This document shows, in pieces, positions 12,398 to 24,159 of a stretch of DNA of 64,000 nt (position 1 is the stretch's first letter; each line of letters begins with the position of its first letter). The notes beneath the pieces are model-generated. The model did no database searches and was not told where the DNA came from. It was given only the letters and a program-made list of their open reading frames with translations. Made by a program: the position numbers and the translations under genes. Location: the NCBI GenBank assembly GCA_004009845.1, contig RMBW01000060.1:1-64000 (forward strand). Direction: 5' to 3'. This stretch comes from Davidsoniella eucalypti. Taxonomy: Eukaryota > Ascomycota > Sordariomycetes > Microascales > Ceratocystidaceae.

Positions 12398-12847
12398 CGT
12401 ACTCACATACTGACAGGTGTTCATCACGCTGTACCATTCTATTCGCCAGCAGCAAAAGCCATACCCCTCCGAGAAACCGAGCAGCGCAGGATCTTCGGAC
12501 GGCCAAGGCTTAACTGAGATACTGTGTCCCAGTTTGCAGCGTCTATTGGGGCCCATGTCGTCATTGTACCGTCTCAAAATGCCCATTGAACGCATTGAAT
12601 GCTACTCCGAGATCCATCCAAATCCCCTTCGTCTGAATATCGAAATACTGCCGGCCTGTCTCTCTGCTGTACATGTATAGCACACACCCCTGCGGGCTTC
12701 GGCATAGAGGTATTGCTTGTCGTCGATACTGCCATCGTAGCCACTGCTACACTCGCTCCAAACATCGCCTAGCCCATAATCGATAGTCTTCAAACTGGTA
12801 TCGACAGCAAAGGTGTTGAATCGTGCGGTGACAAGATATGTGCTGGT
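12389..12847 (-). other. Possible decayed exon(s) in the gene-poor region
   Basis: On the minus strand one frame is open from 12847 to 12605 (81 codons). It is closed by a single stop at 12602-12604 and reopens in the same frame to 12389 (about 70 codons). The translation has a balanced protein-like composition (for example LKTIDYGLGDVWSEC and LYAEARRGVCYTC) unlike the low-complexity frames around it. The upstream boundary is an in-frame AATAG, which could serve as an acceptor. No family is recognised and no partner exons were found. Chance is a real possibility. Confidence 0.2.
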
Positions 12848-15800
12848 CTATTCTGAGATATGGAAGAGCTTGCTTGTGACGGTCGTCGAGGCACTGCCAC
12901 GTATGGCTCAAAAGCCGACTATTCGGACCAAAGGAGCGCCCAGCGAGAGAGAAAGGAGAAAACAACAAGAAGACGGTGATATAACCGGTGTGAAAACTCT
13001 GACTTCATTACACATTGCATAGATACGGGACATGGCGAGTAGTTGATCAAGATGGGACGGAAGGAGCTGTTCCGGCTGTCCTCTATCAAAACCTAGGCCT
13101 AGAATGGGATTACTGGCTTGGCCTAGATCAGCATGGTTGCATATGGACCGTCTTGAGAAATGAAGAAGAAGCAAGGCTCTTTTATACCATTCTCTAAGCT
13201 CAGCCAAGGTTTATATAGAGTAGAGAGGCTCGGTAGCTGGCAAAAGACATTTCAGTCCCCTTCAGCCTCAAGATCCAGGTTCAGGCTTTGCCCAAGCTTC
13301 CAAGCAATGAATGACCCTAGACATGAAATTGATAGTCCCTCCCCCCAGATTGGACAATCCTTGGCAAGTCCTTAAGTTGGTCATAGACACTAAACGCACA
13401 GTATTAACCAGACAATGAGAACCAAAGGTGGCAGTAGTCAGAGTGAGTTCTTCTTCAGGTAAGGAAAAGGAAAAAATCCCCAATAGCAAGGCAGATCAGT
13501 GCCATTGCCTGGATTCAAGAGGGTTTTTGCACCTTGCTGCACGGCGGTTCCTAATGCTCATTTAGACCGGCCATGTCTTTGGGGTAAATGCATAGTTGTC
13601 GTTATAGAGCACTGGCAAGTAGAACAAGGCAAAAGCAGAGAAACGGAAGAAAGAAGAAATAGAAGGGGGCCCTGTGACGGCCCTGGTTCAGCACACTGTC
13701 AAAATCGTGACAGTGCAGAATCAGACAGACAGAGTTACGTTGCGTGATTTTGATTTTTACCCAGAAGAAGTAATGTTTTTTTTTCTTTTTCTTTCTGAAT
13801 GCCCCTCTTAAAGAACCCCTTGGTCTTGCTCAAGGTGTTGGGATTGTCGAAGGAGGAACTCTGACTTCCAGGGCCCAGGGCTAAAACAAGAGAAGTGAAA
13901 TAGCCCGGCCTGGAGAATCTCGCGGCTACGGAAGCTTGATACGGACCAGTATGGCCTGGAAGCGACTAGCTGGTGACTTGCTTGTTTAGTTGTCTATAAG
14001 AGCGGCGTTTGAATAGTGTATGGTATGCTTATAGGCTAGTTGGTAAATTCCTACTGGATGTCAAGTAGCTTGGCTTGGCTTGCTTTAGTTGTTGTCGTTA
14101 AGACTTGACAAGGACTAGCTCTGCTCAAGAAATGAACTACAGGTGAAGTCGTTGGCGTTAAGCTAGTAAGCAATACCTTGTTGGCCAGCCCTTGGCTTAA
14201 CCAAGCTCCCGGGTCCAGGCTTTGGCTGGGTAGCTTTCTTTTTTTGATGAAATAAAAAAGAACAAAGACTCGAACGACATTTCCTATTGTAAATGAAAGC
14301 AAGCTATGTCTAGTAGTCTTGGCATCTTCAGTGAGTGATTTCTCGTGTGAAAAAAAGAAATCTCAGATAGGTTTGTGATCACAGAAGATATAGGCTAGTG
14401 ACCTCTGGCCAAGCTACAGAATATGTGGAATTTCCCAAACAGGAGAAATCCAGCATCGAAAAAACGCTATCTTGTAGCCTCTTTAAGCCCTTCCTTGGTT
14501 GTCCTTTAGCCTGGGTTGGCCACATGCAACTGTAAAACCGTAGCTGGTTGTTTAATTAACGTCTAATAATGCTATCGTCGTCACTCTTTGTGATCTGTCA
14601 TAGCGTTCCGTTCGTCTGCGCAAATCGTGCTTCCGTCGGGGAATTTTTCCTCTTTCAACGTCCTGTTTCTTGGCATGCTATATCAGGCTGTGTAAGAAAT
14701 AGGTGGGAGTGAAGTTGTTGTTGTTGTTGCTATCTATAGAGGGAGTTGGTAGTTATACATAGTATCAGCAAGCTGAGATTAATTAGCCTTGATATTCCCT
14801 CTGTTTATTTGGAATAACAACAACTTCCCTTCTAAGTGATCTAATTTCGGTTTTTTTCTCTGGTCCTATCTAACCACACCTTGGCACAAAGGCAGCAAAA
14901 ACAAAGAAACAAAAAAGCAAAGGCCGGGCTAGAAGAGTACCGGGAACGAGATAATCCAACGACGTTGTAGCAGTTGTAGTCGGCCTAGCTTACCAACTAG
15001 CGGTCACGACATGGACATACATATTCGTCTAATGCACACTGCCTACATGTTGCTGTGCTTGTAAGGTACAGCTAGGAGAGATATGCGTAGAATGATGCAT
15101 ATATTGTGTATGTGTACACATCTCGGATCCGACAGCGCACGGGGCTTATCAAGTAGAAGAATGGAAGAATTCGACCGAGACGCTTTTCACCACATTCGAT
15201 CCTAGACTCCACAGCCCTGTGAATATTCGCCTTTTGGTGAATTTGGCGAGACAACAAGACAAGACTTTAGCCGGTGTTTTGTTTCTCGACAAGTGTATCA
15301 CTTTTTTTTATCATGCAGAATTGCTCGGTCTTGTCCGGGGCCAGAAATTCTTCATCAGGCAAGGTTTGCATCGAAGTTCGTCGTCAGAATCCCTGCAAAG
15401 TTGTGTTTTTGCTTGCGACTTTGAACAACTGATGTTTAGCGTACCTAGCAAAAGTGAGAAGAATTTCTTCTTGTGGTCTGTACTGCACATATAGGGTTAC
15501 CTACGTGGCTTTCGCTTAGTCACCTCAGCGAGACAATGCATTGTTGTGTTGCTCATTGTTGAGTAAGTCTAGACGATAAATAAACCGTGGCGCTTGGACG
15601 ACCGATTCTTTAGAGTTGAGCCGTTGATTTATGTAGAGTTGCAACTACGGCCTAGTTGAATGTCCGAGTTTCCTTGGCCCTTGTGTCTTTTTTTCTCTTC
15701 TTTTTCTTCAAGCTTTGCCTTGCCTTAAATAACATGATTTTCCAGATTAGTCCAAGGCAAGGAGCTCGGCGGGGGTCAACCCTGGATCGTGTTCTGTCTT

Positions 15801-18599
15801 TTTTTTTAAGGCCTCTGAAAGACCAAATGGCCCTTAAAACAAGAGCAAGTAAAAGGAAGAAAATCCCAAGACCATGGACTCGGATTCTGGGTTTTTTTGA
15901 AAAAAAAAACTCTTGTTCAGTAAGAAAAGAAAAACAAGGCTAAGGGAGGCAATAATTTTTTGGGCGGACAGCTCAGAAAAAAAAAAAGAGTTGATGATAC
16001 GCTGAAACCACGAGTTCGGATGCTTTAACATAAAAAAGCAAACGTAGACGTGAAGAATAATCAAAATCACAACTATCTGCATGTGGATTCTAATTGGATC
16101 TTTTGCCCTATCATTGCCGGTTGTTGATTTATTGCCTTTTTTTCCCTTTTTTCTCTCCGCTTCCATCGTCATCCTCGTGCATTACGTCGCAGTTTCTCTT
16201 TCCAACACGAAGAAGTTTCTCTTCTAGTGATTGTGCATCAAGCGAGAATGGACCACAAATCCTGCCTTTCTTTTTTTCAATTCTTTTTGTCTGTTCTGCA
16301 TGAACACTTTGCTGGTCTTGTTGTCCTGTTATTATAGAAATAAAGTCGTTGGAAACAAAAGAAGAGGTAGTAGTGCAAATAAAGGAAAATCACGGAACAA
16401 AATGAGGGCTCCTGCCCTTCTTATTCTCTAGTCCGGTCTGTGGATCTCATCGTCGGCAAGGAGAGCAATTGCCATAAATACGCTGTAATGATAAACTTGT
16501 ATCTCGAGTTCTATATGTCTATTTTGTAGTAGCAACTACTCTAGCCATGCCGATGTCGACGGCAATTTCCCGGCCGCTGACGGAGGTCAAGTGACCAGCT
16601 CTATTATTGCATCGCCAGGCCGAAAGAAAGAGAATCTTTTATGACGACTGCAACCCTTTTCGGGGACGATGGCTACATTTAGTTTACAGTCTGATCTTGT
16701 ATATCGTGGCATCGGTTATTCCACCTATATCTGCAACTGTGTTGTGTTTCTTTTCTTCTCACGAAATAGTATGGCCTGTTTGTCCCAACGACTACTATCT
16801 TACTACTGTCACTCTGTTTATGTACTCACCGCTAGTGACTTGATTAGCTGGCTAGATCAGCTTGTCTACAGTTAGATGTGATTTCTTCTCTTCGAGTGGT
16901 TAGAATGACTGACGGGTCCCATCGTAACTCTGGGGAATATCCATGTTGTCCATCAGCTTTTGCTGCTGGCCTTAGATATTGGCCTCCCAGACATGACCTA
17001 CTACAGCGGCCGGTTCCAGCTCGATCCGGCTGAACTCAGGGCGAAGGGGGGCAGTCCGAGAAAAACATCTACGTGTCTCCAGAACCTGGCTTTGGGTGTA
17101 GGTGCTGCTGACGATCACTGTGTCATCACTCTGCTTACTGCATGCTTCATCAGGTGTGAGTTGTCTCCAGTGAAAACCGTTTGTATTGGCTCAGCCCATT
17201 TCTATTCTTCGGAGTGAGTGATACCGAGTCCACTCGGACCCGTACCGCGCGACTTCCCGCCGTAATATCACAATGATAGGATAGGCGAAAGCCAGCATTT
17301 CATAGTCTACCCACCATGTTCTGTATCTCGATCACACTCTTGGCCGCGGCGTCTGGGTCAGGATCTCTACACTAGTGTAGTATGATGCAAGTGAGCTGGG
17401 TAAAGTCGTAGTCAAGCTACATATATATATGTATGTATGTAGTATGTACATATATGTACGCACATTACGTGATGTAGCATGTCAACTGCGACTGGCAGAA
17501 TATGCGTCTCCAAACAATCAATTCCATGACCAGTTAAAATGTAACAGAAAAACTATAGCCAAATAAAAGATAAAAGATACAAAAACTATAAATCCAAAGC
17601 CTTATATCATCACTTGGTGGTAATCAGCTTCCTTCCTTTCCACTATTTCCATCTCTGGCCTTGACGGATCCAATATGGACAGCCCGCATAGGGTCCGCTA
17701 CGGCTTACTCGAACAAGTCTAAGTAGTCATTGTTTAGAGTCGACGCAGTCTAAAGAGAAGCAGAGTGAAGCTCTCAGTGATGAATTGTAGAAGTAGAAGG
17801 AAGAGAAGGAAGGGGAAGGAGGGGTTTATCTATCCGTGCTCCGAACTACGGCATTGTAGCTACAGATCATCTGATAGCAGCTGTTTTCTCTTTCCAAGAT
17901 TGTGTGAATTGTAAAGGTGTTGATTTAGAAGCTTTTTTCAGAGCCTTTCTTCTTAGGGCACTTTTCCCTACTGCCGTTTACTGACACTAGCTAGTCTTGA
18001 CTTCCTGCGGCAAAACTGTCAGCCAGCACTCATGTTCCTAACAGGCAATATTGTCTAAAGCACTATCTGATCTCCCTGGTTTCGTTGATCCCCTTGTTAT
18101 ATATATGATTACTTACATCGTATCCTTAGAGCTATAGTCGCCTAGTCTCCTACCCCCCCCCTCTACAGACTACTATACTACTACCCTCCTACTGCCAAGA
18201 TCACACGCCCCCTCCCTCTCCCGATATGATGGAATCACTTTGATTCAACAGTAGACGCAGACACTGCCAACATTCCCATGAAAAAGGGCAAGGGCCCGCT
18301 CTCCTCTTCAAGTAGCATTCAATCTAAATGATTTCCACCGCCCCGGGAACTGCTTCGATCGATCAACCACAGCCTTGGAAATCGCTGCCAGCTGCCCTTT
18401 TTTGTCTTCATAGTCCTTTTTTTCATTGTGGTCTCATCTTGAGTTCTTCATCGGCGCATGCCTATTTGTCTGTTCTCATTGCCAATATCTACTACCAAAA
18501 CCGTAATTTTGGTTCATCTTCTCCGATTCTACGCCTCTCAAGCAAGTCTCGTTAAGGCCCCACGATAAGCCCTTGGCCACTTCGCATACAGCCAATCAC

Positions 18600-20169
18600 A
18601 TGGCGGAATCCGAGAGAAGGTATGTCTGACAAGCCCTTTGTCTCATCCCTTTTGTTTGCCGGGGATCTTGAGACGCTAATATGATGCTCGTTTTTCCCTG
18701 CCTGTCCGTGCAACAGAGGCTCATCTGGCTCGTCTGAAGGGAGCGCAGACTCGGGGTCTTCAAGCGACGATCGAGTCACAGCCCAGTATATGGGAACTCT
18801 GACACTAGACAACAGAGCCTATCAGAGGCATGCCGTCGAAGAGCGGATATACTTCCAACCAATCGATATAGTATGTACAGTTCCAAAAGTCACTGTTACT
18901 TGCCACCCACTGACTACCGACATATCATGAGTTTACTGACCGGCACCGTCTACTAGCCAGAGATTGAGCGTCTGGGACTGCAACACGATGTGTTGGTTGC
19001 TGCATTTAACGGTGGCCTGATTTTCCCTCCTGTGTCACAGCCACGACGAATCTTAGAATGTGGTGCCGGTGCCTGCAACTGGGCCAAGGCAGCAGGAGAG
19101 AAATATCCGACATGTCATGTAAGATGCCTCTGTTTCTTTATTTTTAGCTGTAACCTACCATAGTACTCACACAGTTTGAAAACAAAAGGTTATTGCCATT
19201 GATATATCGCCGCATATGCCCCCAGACATATTGCCACCAAACGTCGAATTTTCTATTGATGATCTCAACAAAAGGTACAGTATAGGCAAGCGGGCCATAT
19301 CAGTAGTCAGAAACAACTTTCAGTTAACTCAACCGTCTATGACCATAGATTCAACTTCGATCCGTCCTACTTTGACCTTGTACACAGTCAGCTAGTGGCC
19401 GGCGGTATCAACTCAGATCGCTGGAATAGCTACCTACGCGATATATTCAAAGTCCTCAAAAAGGGCGGTTGGGCCCAAATGGTCGAAATGTACCCCAACG
19501 CACAGTCATACAATGGATCGTTTCCCCGAGGTGAGTGTTTTTTTCTTTTCTTTTCTTTACCTCTTTTAGGACAAGAATAGTAGTGCTAAAAGAAGTATAT
19601 CTGGATGGTCTACAGACTCGGCACTTTCGAAATGGTCGGAAAACTATCTCAAGGCGGTCGAGAAGTATAAGAATCCACGGATCGGTATGCAGCTGAAGCA
19701 AAAGATGATGCAAACTGGCTTTGTTGCCGTAGAGGACAAGTTTGTCGAGGTACCCATGTGTGAATGGAACCCTCGTAAGTAATAGTCTTGGCTACAAGTC
19801 GGATTTGTCTAGAGTTGTGATACTGACACGTCTTATCTTCCTTTCCATAGCCGATACAATCCCGAATGTTGGGCAAAAGAACGCTCCAAACATTCAGGCG
19901 TTCCTCGAAAGCGCAGCTCTGCTGCCGTTTGTGGAGCTTCTCGAGTCAGTAGTAGCCTTGTTTCGAGCCAGGCGGCATATGGAAGTACTTGTGTACTAAC
20001 AAATAGTAGGATGTCCCTAGAAGAAGCCCAGGAGCTCATCCGAGCGGCCCAAATAGAAGCAATGAACCCGGCATACAAAGTAAGCAAGCCCTTTATAAAC
20101 TCACCTACAAAAACAAAAACGCATGTTCTAACCTTGTATCTCTATATAAAGCCTTATTTCTCAGTGTAA
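18600..20169 (+). CDS. LaeA/UMTA-family class I SAM-dependent methyltransferase
   Basis: Nine exons join in frame: 18600-18619, 18717-18870, 18957-19118, 19189-19274, 19349-19530, 19616-19774, 19851-19944, 20010-20079 and 20152-20169. The product is 314 residues. Rossmann motif I reads ILECGAGACNWAK (the usual form is ILDVGCGTGxWA). It is followed by VIAIDIS for the acidic loop, FDLVHSQLVAGG for the motif after it, and LKKGGWAQMVEM for motif III. An N-terminal Ser/Gly-rich stretch precedes QYMGTLTLDNRAYQRHAVEER, typical of this fungal family. Such enzymes use S-adenosylmethionine; LaeA itself is a nuclear regulator of secondary metabolism, but many paralogues have unknown substrates. No secondary-metabolite backbone gene is visible nearby. 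The very short first and last exons are the least certain. Confidence 0.85.
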
Positions 20170-21264
20170 GTCCATACATCCCCCAACACACACAAGATGT
20201 CTTTTTTCTAACCATTATGTAGATATGTTTGCATTGGTCAAAAGCCGTAGAGTAGATACAGGCCGTTGTTTGGAATGAAGGGGGGGGATGAGAAAAAAAA
20301 GAGGGGGTGACAGCAGAAGCAGTTTCATAGAGCATTTCATTTGGAGGCGGTTATTATTATTTTCTGTTGTGTTAGTTCAGTAATGGTTAGGCGGATAGGA
20401 TAATCAAAGAATAGAGAGCTTCAAAAGGGATAGTTGGTATTGCAAGCATGTCAAGGGTTAAAGACGGTGCGGGAGTGGCTTGGGCCGAGATAGTTTATTA
20501 TTTAGATAGCTTTGAATAGAGGTGTTTCTTTTTTTTTTCAAAATCCATCATGCGCGAATTTTACTATGCTTGCTCTTCGTCCGTCTTCGATCTTGTGGGC
20601 TTATTGGCTGACAGTCGTGACTGCAACACAGACCTTCCCAAACTGTCGGGACGCTATATGGCAAGATGTTATGCTCTGATTGGTGAATGAACATGAAGTC
20701 GCTAGTGGCGATGATCAGGTTGTGTAAGTGCAAGTGTTGTCAAGTTCGTGTAACACAAGCAACATACGTACAGGCCAATGAGTTATAGCCGCATTGTGTA
20801 AAGCATAGCTTGGATTATACTCGTATAGGCAAACAGACCAACGTTTGACGGGTTTCTGTACGATGCCGCAAGACTTCTCTGATTTGAGTAGTTGACATAG
20901 CAATCTGATAGTGCTGCTATTGTTAATAAGAGAGTGCATTCTCGGGAAATTACCGTATGTAAGATTAATGTTATCGCTACTGTAGCTATATCAGCTTCTC
21001 TTCATGCTTTCGTTTTCAGTAGACACGATATCACAAGACTATGTTTCTAAACTCGTAACGTCCGTGGTGGCTGTCCGACTGACTTGCTGTAGATGCAGGG
21101 TTGGTCTATAAGGGTTACGCCGTGTGCGACAACACAAATGTGGGGAATTTAATTTTGACCAAGGACAAAGCTCACGATAGCTCAGCCTTAGACTAAAAGA
21201 ACAAACACACCATTGGCTGATAACACCCAGCAAACTGCACATCATCCAATACTATACCGACGCC
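20170..21264. other. Intergenic, 1.1 kb, no gene seen
   Basis: 3' region of the methyltransferase and upstream region of AIM41. No open frame with protein-like composition; G and T runs occur near 20280 and 20530. Confidence 0.5.
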
Positions 21265-21843
21265 ATGTCTGGATTTGCCGCCCGTCGTGCTTTCACCGCC
21301 TTATCAGGCCGCGCCTTCCTACGCTCGACCATGACGACGCCGGCACGACTCTACTCGACCTCGACCACTGACGGGCCAGCACTACTCGCCAAGCTCAAGG
21401 GCGACCTGAAGACAGCGATGCGTGCCAAAGATGCTCCGCGGCTCGCCGTGCTGCGGGCAATCCTTGCGGCGACCCTTAACGCCTCGAAGACGGCATCGCC
21501 GATCAAGACGGACGTGCAATTGGTGGGACTGCTACGCAAGACGGCCGCTGCATCGACAGATGCTGCGACGCAGTTCAAGGAAGCAGGCCGCGGAGATTTG
21601 GAAACCAAGGAGATGGAGCAGGTTGCTATCCTGAATGCATATATCAACGGCAGCGGCGTGCAGGCGGTCAGTCGGGAGGAACTCCGCGGCTTGATCGTTG
21701 AGAAGATCGAGGAGGCCAAGGCCGCCGGGGCCAAGCTAGTTGTCGGGGAGGTTATGAAGCAGCTGATTATAGAGCTGGACGGCAAGGACTTTGATAAGAA
21801 GCAGGTTGCGGCGATTGTCAAGCAAGTGACCGAATCTTCTTAG
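21265..21843 (+). CDS. AIM41: AIM41-like mitochondrial protein with GatB/YqeY domain
   Basis: A single exon of 192 residues. The first 35 residues are rich in Arg, Ala and Ser with no acidic residues before 'STTDGPALL', a typical mitochondrial targeting sequence. The rest matches the YqeY fold: LKGDLKTAMRAKDAPRLAVLRAIL at the start, then a helical middle (FKEAGRGDLETKEMEQVAILNAY), then the GatB-tail-like end with GEVMKQLI and FDKKQVAAIVKQ. YqeY-like domains resemble the tRNA-binding tail of the GatB amidotransferase subunit. Yeast AIM41 is a small mitochondrial protein of poorly defined role. Length fits the family. It converges on SSU1 with about 630 bp between stops. Confidence 0.9.
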   Translation: MSGFAARRAFTALSGRAFLRSTMTTPARLYSTSTTDGPALLAKLKGDLKTAMRAKDAPRLAVLRAILAATLNASKTASPIKTDVQLVGLLRKTAAASTDAATQFKEAGRGDLETKEMEQVAILNAYINGSGVQAVSREELRGLIVEKIEEAKAAGAKLVVGEVMKQLIIELDGKDFDKKQVAAIVKQVTESS

Positions 21844-22476
21844 ATGCCTGTCTCCTGTGTATCGTCTATGACTCGAACGCCCGAATGTTCCATGTACCAC
21901 TACCAATGTACCACTATAAGCAAACTTCCTCTCCCTATGATTTCTTCCCAACGACTACACCAACTCTATCTGTTCCAAAGCTTTGATTCACTGTGATAAT
22001 TCTGTACATTATACAAGTCTTGCTGTTGTGCTTTAAAGTTTATAATATAATAAATAAAAAAAGGAAATATATTTCTAATAAAAAATACATTTTGGCATGA
22101 GTCCGTTAGAGGAAAGCGAAGAAAAAAAGAAAACTATATACAATTAATTCTTTTGATGGTTTTTAAAAACAAAAAACAGAAAAACAAAAATATCCGCCCA
22201 AGTCTTTGTAGGTAAAGTGAAACCGTAAATGCTAAAGATAAGAATAGAAAGAAAGAGAATAGATACAAGCAATGATACTGCTACTTTGCAATGTCGTTCG
22301 ATCGGCGATGCAAGCCAAGCAATCTGACAAGAAACAGAGAAGTATATATAAAGAAACGGGGGGTATTATAATGAAAAGAAAAAAGTAAGTGTAATGCAAA
22401 AGGGCAGAAGTGAAAGAAGACACGAGTAGCACAGTCTCGTAGCTTGGAAGAGCCGGGACAGAAAGCACAGCTCTCT
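21844..22476. other. Convergent 3' region between AIM41 and SSU1
   Basis: AT-rich, with A-runs at 22050-22190, suitable for transcript ends of both flanking genes. No gene. Confidence 0.6.
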
Positions 22477-23486
22477 CTACTCGGGCTGGAACTCCTTCTT
22501 CCACAGGGGATACTCGGGGAAGCTTTCGGCGACCAGGTCCCGACGAGCCAGGATCAGGGTCTTGACGGCAACGACGCACCACAGCATCACGACCGACACG
22601 GACAAGATCATGGTGAGCACGCGGAAGAAGGTGCTGTTGAGCTGGTCGCCGAGCAAGCCGGTGCACGTGGCCAGCACGCCCATGGGGAAAGTGAAGCCCC
22701 ACCAGCCCATGTTGAAGGGGAAGCGCTTGGTGGTGAAGATGCTGATCAGGGCAAACGACAGCAGGACCATGCCGAAGCCCCACATGCACAGGCCGATCAG
22801 GATGCCGACGACGTACAGCACGTTGCCGGGCACCAGAGTCGGGTTGTCGCCGACGATCTTGTCCGACAGCAGGCCGGTCTTGGGGAAGGTCTTGAGCGAA
22901 GCCAGGCCCAGGTTGATGATGCCGAAGCCGCCATTGCCCAGCGCACCGATGGGCAGGAAGACGGAGACGATGAAGTCGCGGGGCGGCAGGCTATGCACCG
23001 TCAGCCGGTGGAAGTAGAGGCAGATGACGATGCCGCAAAAGTACTCGCCCAGCCCCCATAGGATGTACGATACGATGATGGTCAGCTGGGCGTTGGCGGC
23101 GTCTGGGATGTGCAGGGCTACGAGGCCGCCCGAAGCGGCGCAGACCACGGTCGACACGATGGGCAGGATGAGAGCGGCTGTGATGGTGCCCAGGCCTGGC
23201 TTGTGGCGGTACATGACCATCCACGGCACGAAGAGCGAGCTGGCCACCGACGCGGCCACATTCACCCACCAGAGCGCCCAGACGGTATAGACCAGCGTGT
23301 CGCCCCAGGGCTCGGAGAGCGCCACGATCGAGGCGTTGATGATGGCTAAAGACAGGTTGGTTAGTCATGGAGCTGTCGACAGAAGGGATCGGTCGGTTCC
23401 GTATGTACGCTCGGGCATGCTCGCTCCTTCAAAGGCAGCCTGCGCACGCCAAGCCAGAGCATGTACCGATGGATAGAGAGAGAGAG

Positions 23487-23522
<36 letters not shown>

Positions 23523-24159
23523 GTATACCGTGGATTCAGACTTACTCGACAGGCCCATAGGCCAGCAGCCAAGGAACAGCGACTGCACGGGGTGGTGCAC
23601 CATTGCCCGCCAGCAGTCATGGTACATGAAGTAGCGCAGCATCGACAGAATCGTAAACGTGGTGAACAGCGTCACATTGAGCGCCAGAAAGACATAGCTG
23701 AGGGCGGTTGAGATGTAGTCCTTGTAGGGCAGGTTGTGCAACAGCACCGAGACGATGCCAGTGCCCATGGTCACAGTGAACCAGCTATCAAAAAGTCAGC
23801 AACGGCGACTCACATGAGTGTATGCTAGCATATTTATACATGATTCAAGGGGTTTCATGTTTCTTGTTTCCCCAAAACCCGAGTTCAGGGACCCAAGAGA
23901 AAAGGACGGAAAAGGCCCATGCGCAGATGCATGACACGTTCCCCAGACTGCTGGGTAAACCACGGAAGGGGACTTACGAGGGCGTGAAGTTGCGGATTAT
24001 ACGGCGCCACTTGGGCAGCTGTTCTGGTGCGGCCGGCTCGACCATGACCATTGGCGGCTTTTCGATAGAGTTGAACGTGCTGTCCGAGTCGGCGGGCGAC
24101 GGAAGACCAGCTTCGACGTCGGCAAACTTGAGGTCAACGACCGTGCTGGCGGTTGACAT
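22477..24159 (-). CDS. SSU1: SSU1-type sulfite efflux pump (TDT transporter family)
   Basis: Three exons (23978-24159, 23546-23784, 22477-23345) join in frame to 429 residues, close to the fungal SSU1 length. Exon 1 encodes the cytoplasmic N-terminus ending in KWRRIIRNFTPS. Exon 2 opens with WFTVTMGTGIVSVLLHNLPY, the diagnostic first span of SSU1/TehA-type transporters. About ten hydrophobic spans follow, with WGLGEYFCG and NMGWWGFTFPMG in the second half. The family exports sulfite across the plasma membrane and confers sulfite tolerance. Intron 2 carries a GA/TA microsatellite. Its divergent neighbour across 4.4 kb is cysteine dioxygenase, whose pathway generates sulfite. Splice borders have clean GTAAGT donors. 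Confidence 0.93.
23475..23516. repeat. (GA)n(TA)n microsatellite inside SSU1 intron 2
   Basis: A run of GA dinucleotides (about 23475-23490) passes directly into a run of TA dinucleotides (to 23516), within the intron between exons 2 and 3. Confidence 0.9.

Larger units (their letters stand above)
8209..18599. other. 10.4 kb gene-poor region
   Basis: I see no gene I can support. Open frames are short, mostly low complexity, and lack codon-like composition or family motifs. Base composition is not extremely AT-rich over most of the stretch, unlike heavily mutated transposon graveyards. There are small repeats (GGACCAA triplication near 11515, a CATT/CATA tandem near 12380, GTTGTT near 14715) and many pyrimidine runs after 13.7 kb. 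It could hold long non-coding transcripts, a large regulatory region, or old decayed elements. Confidence 0.5.

Noticed and set aside
13015..13197. 60-codon plus-strand frame with protein-like composition
   Set aside because: Too short, overlaps another open frame on the opposite strand, and no homologous pattern is recognised.
22444..23061. 205-codon plus-strand frame opposite SSU1
   Set aside because: Antisense shadow of the GC-rich SSU1 exon 3, whose translation is a clear transporter.
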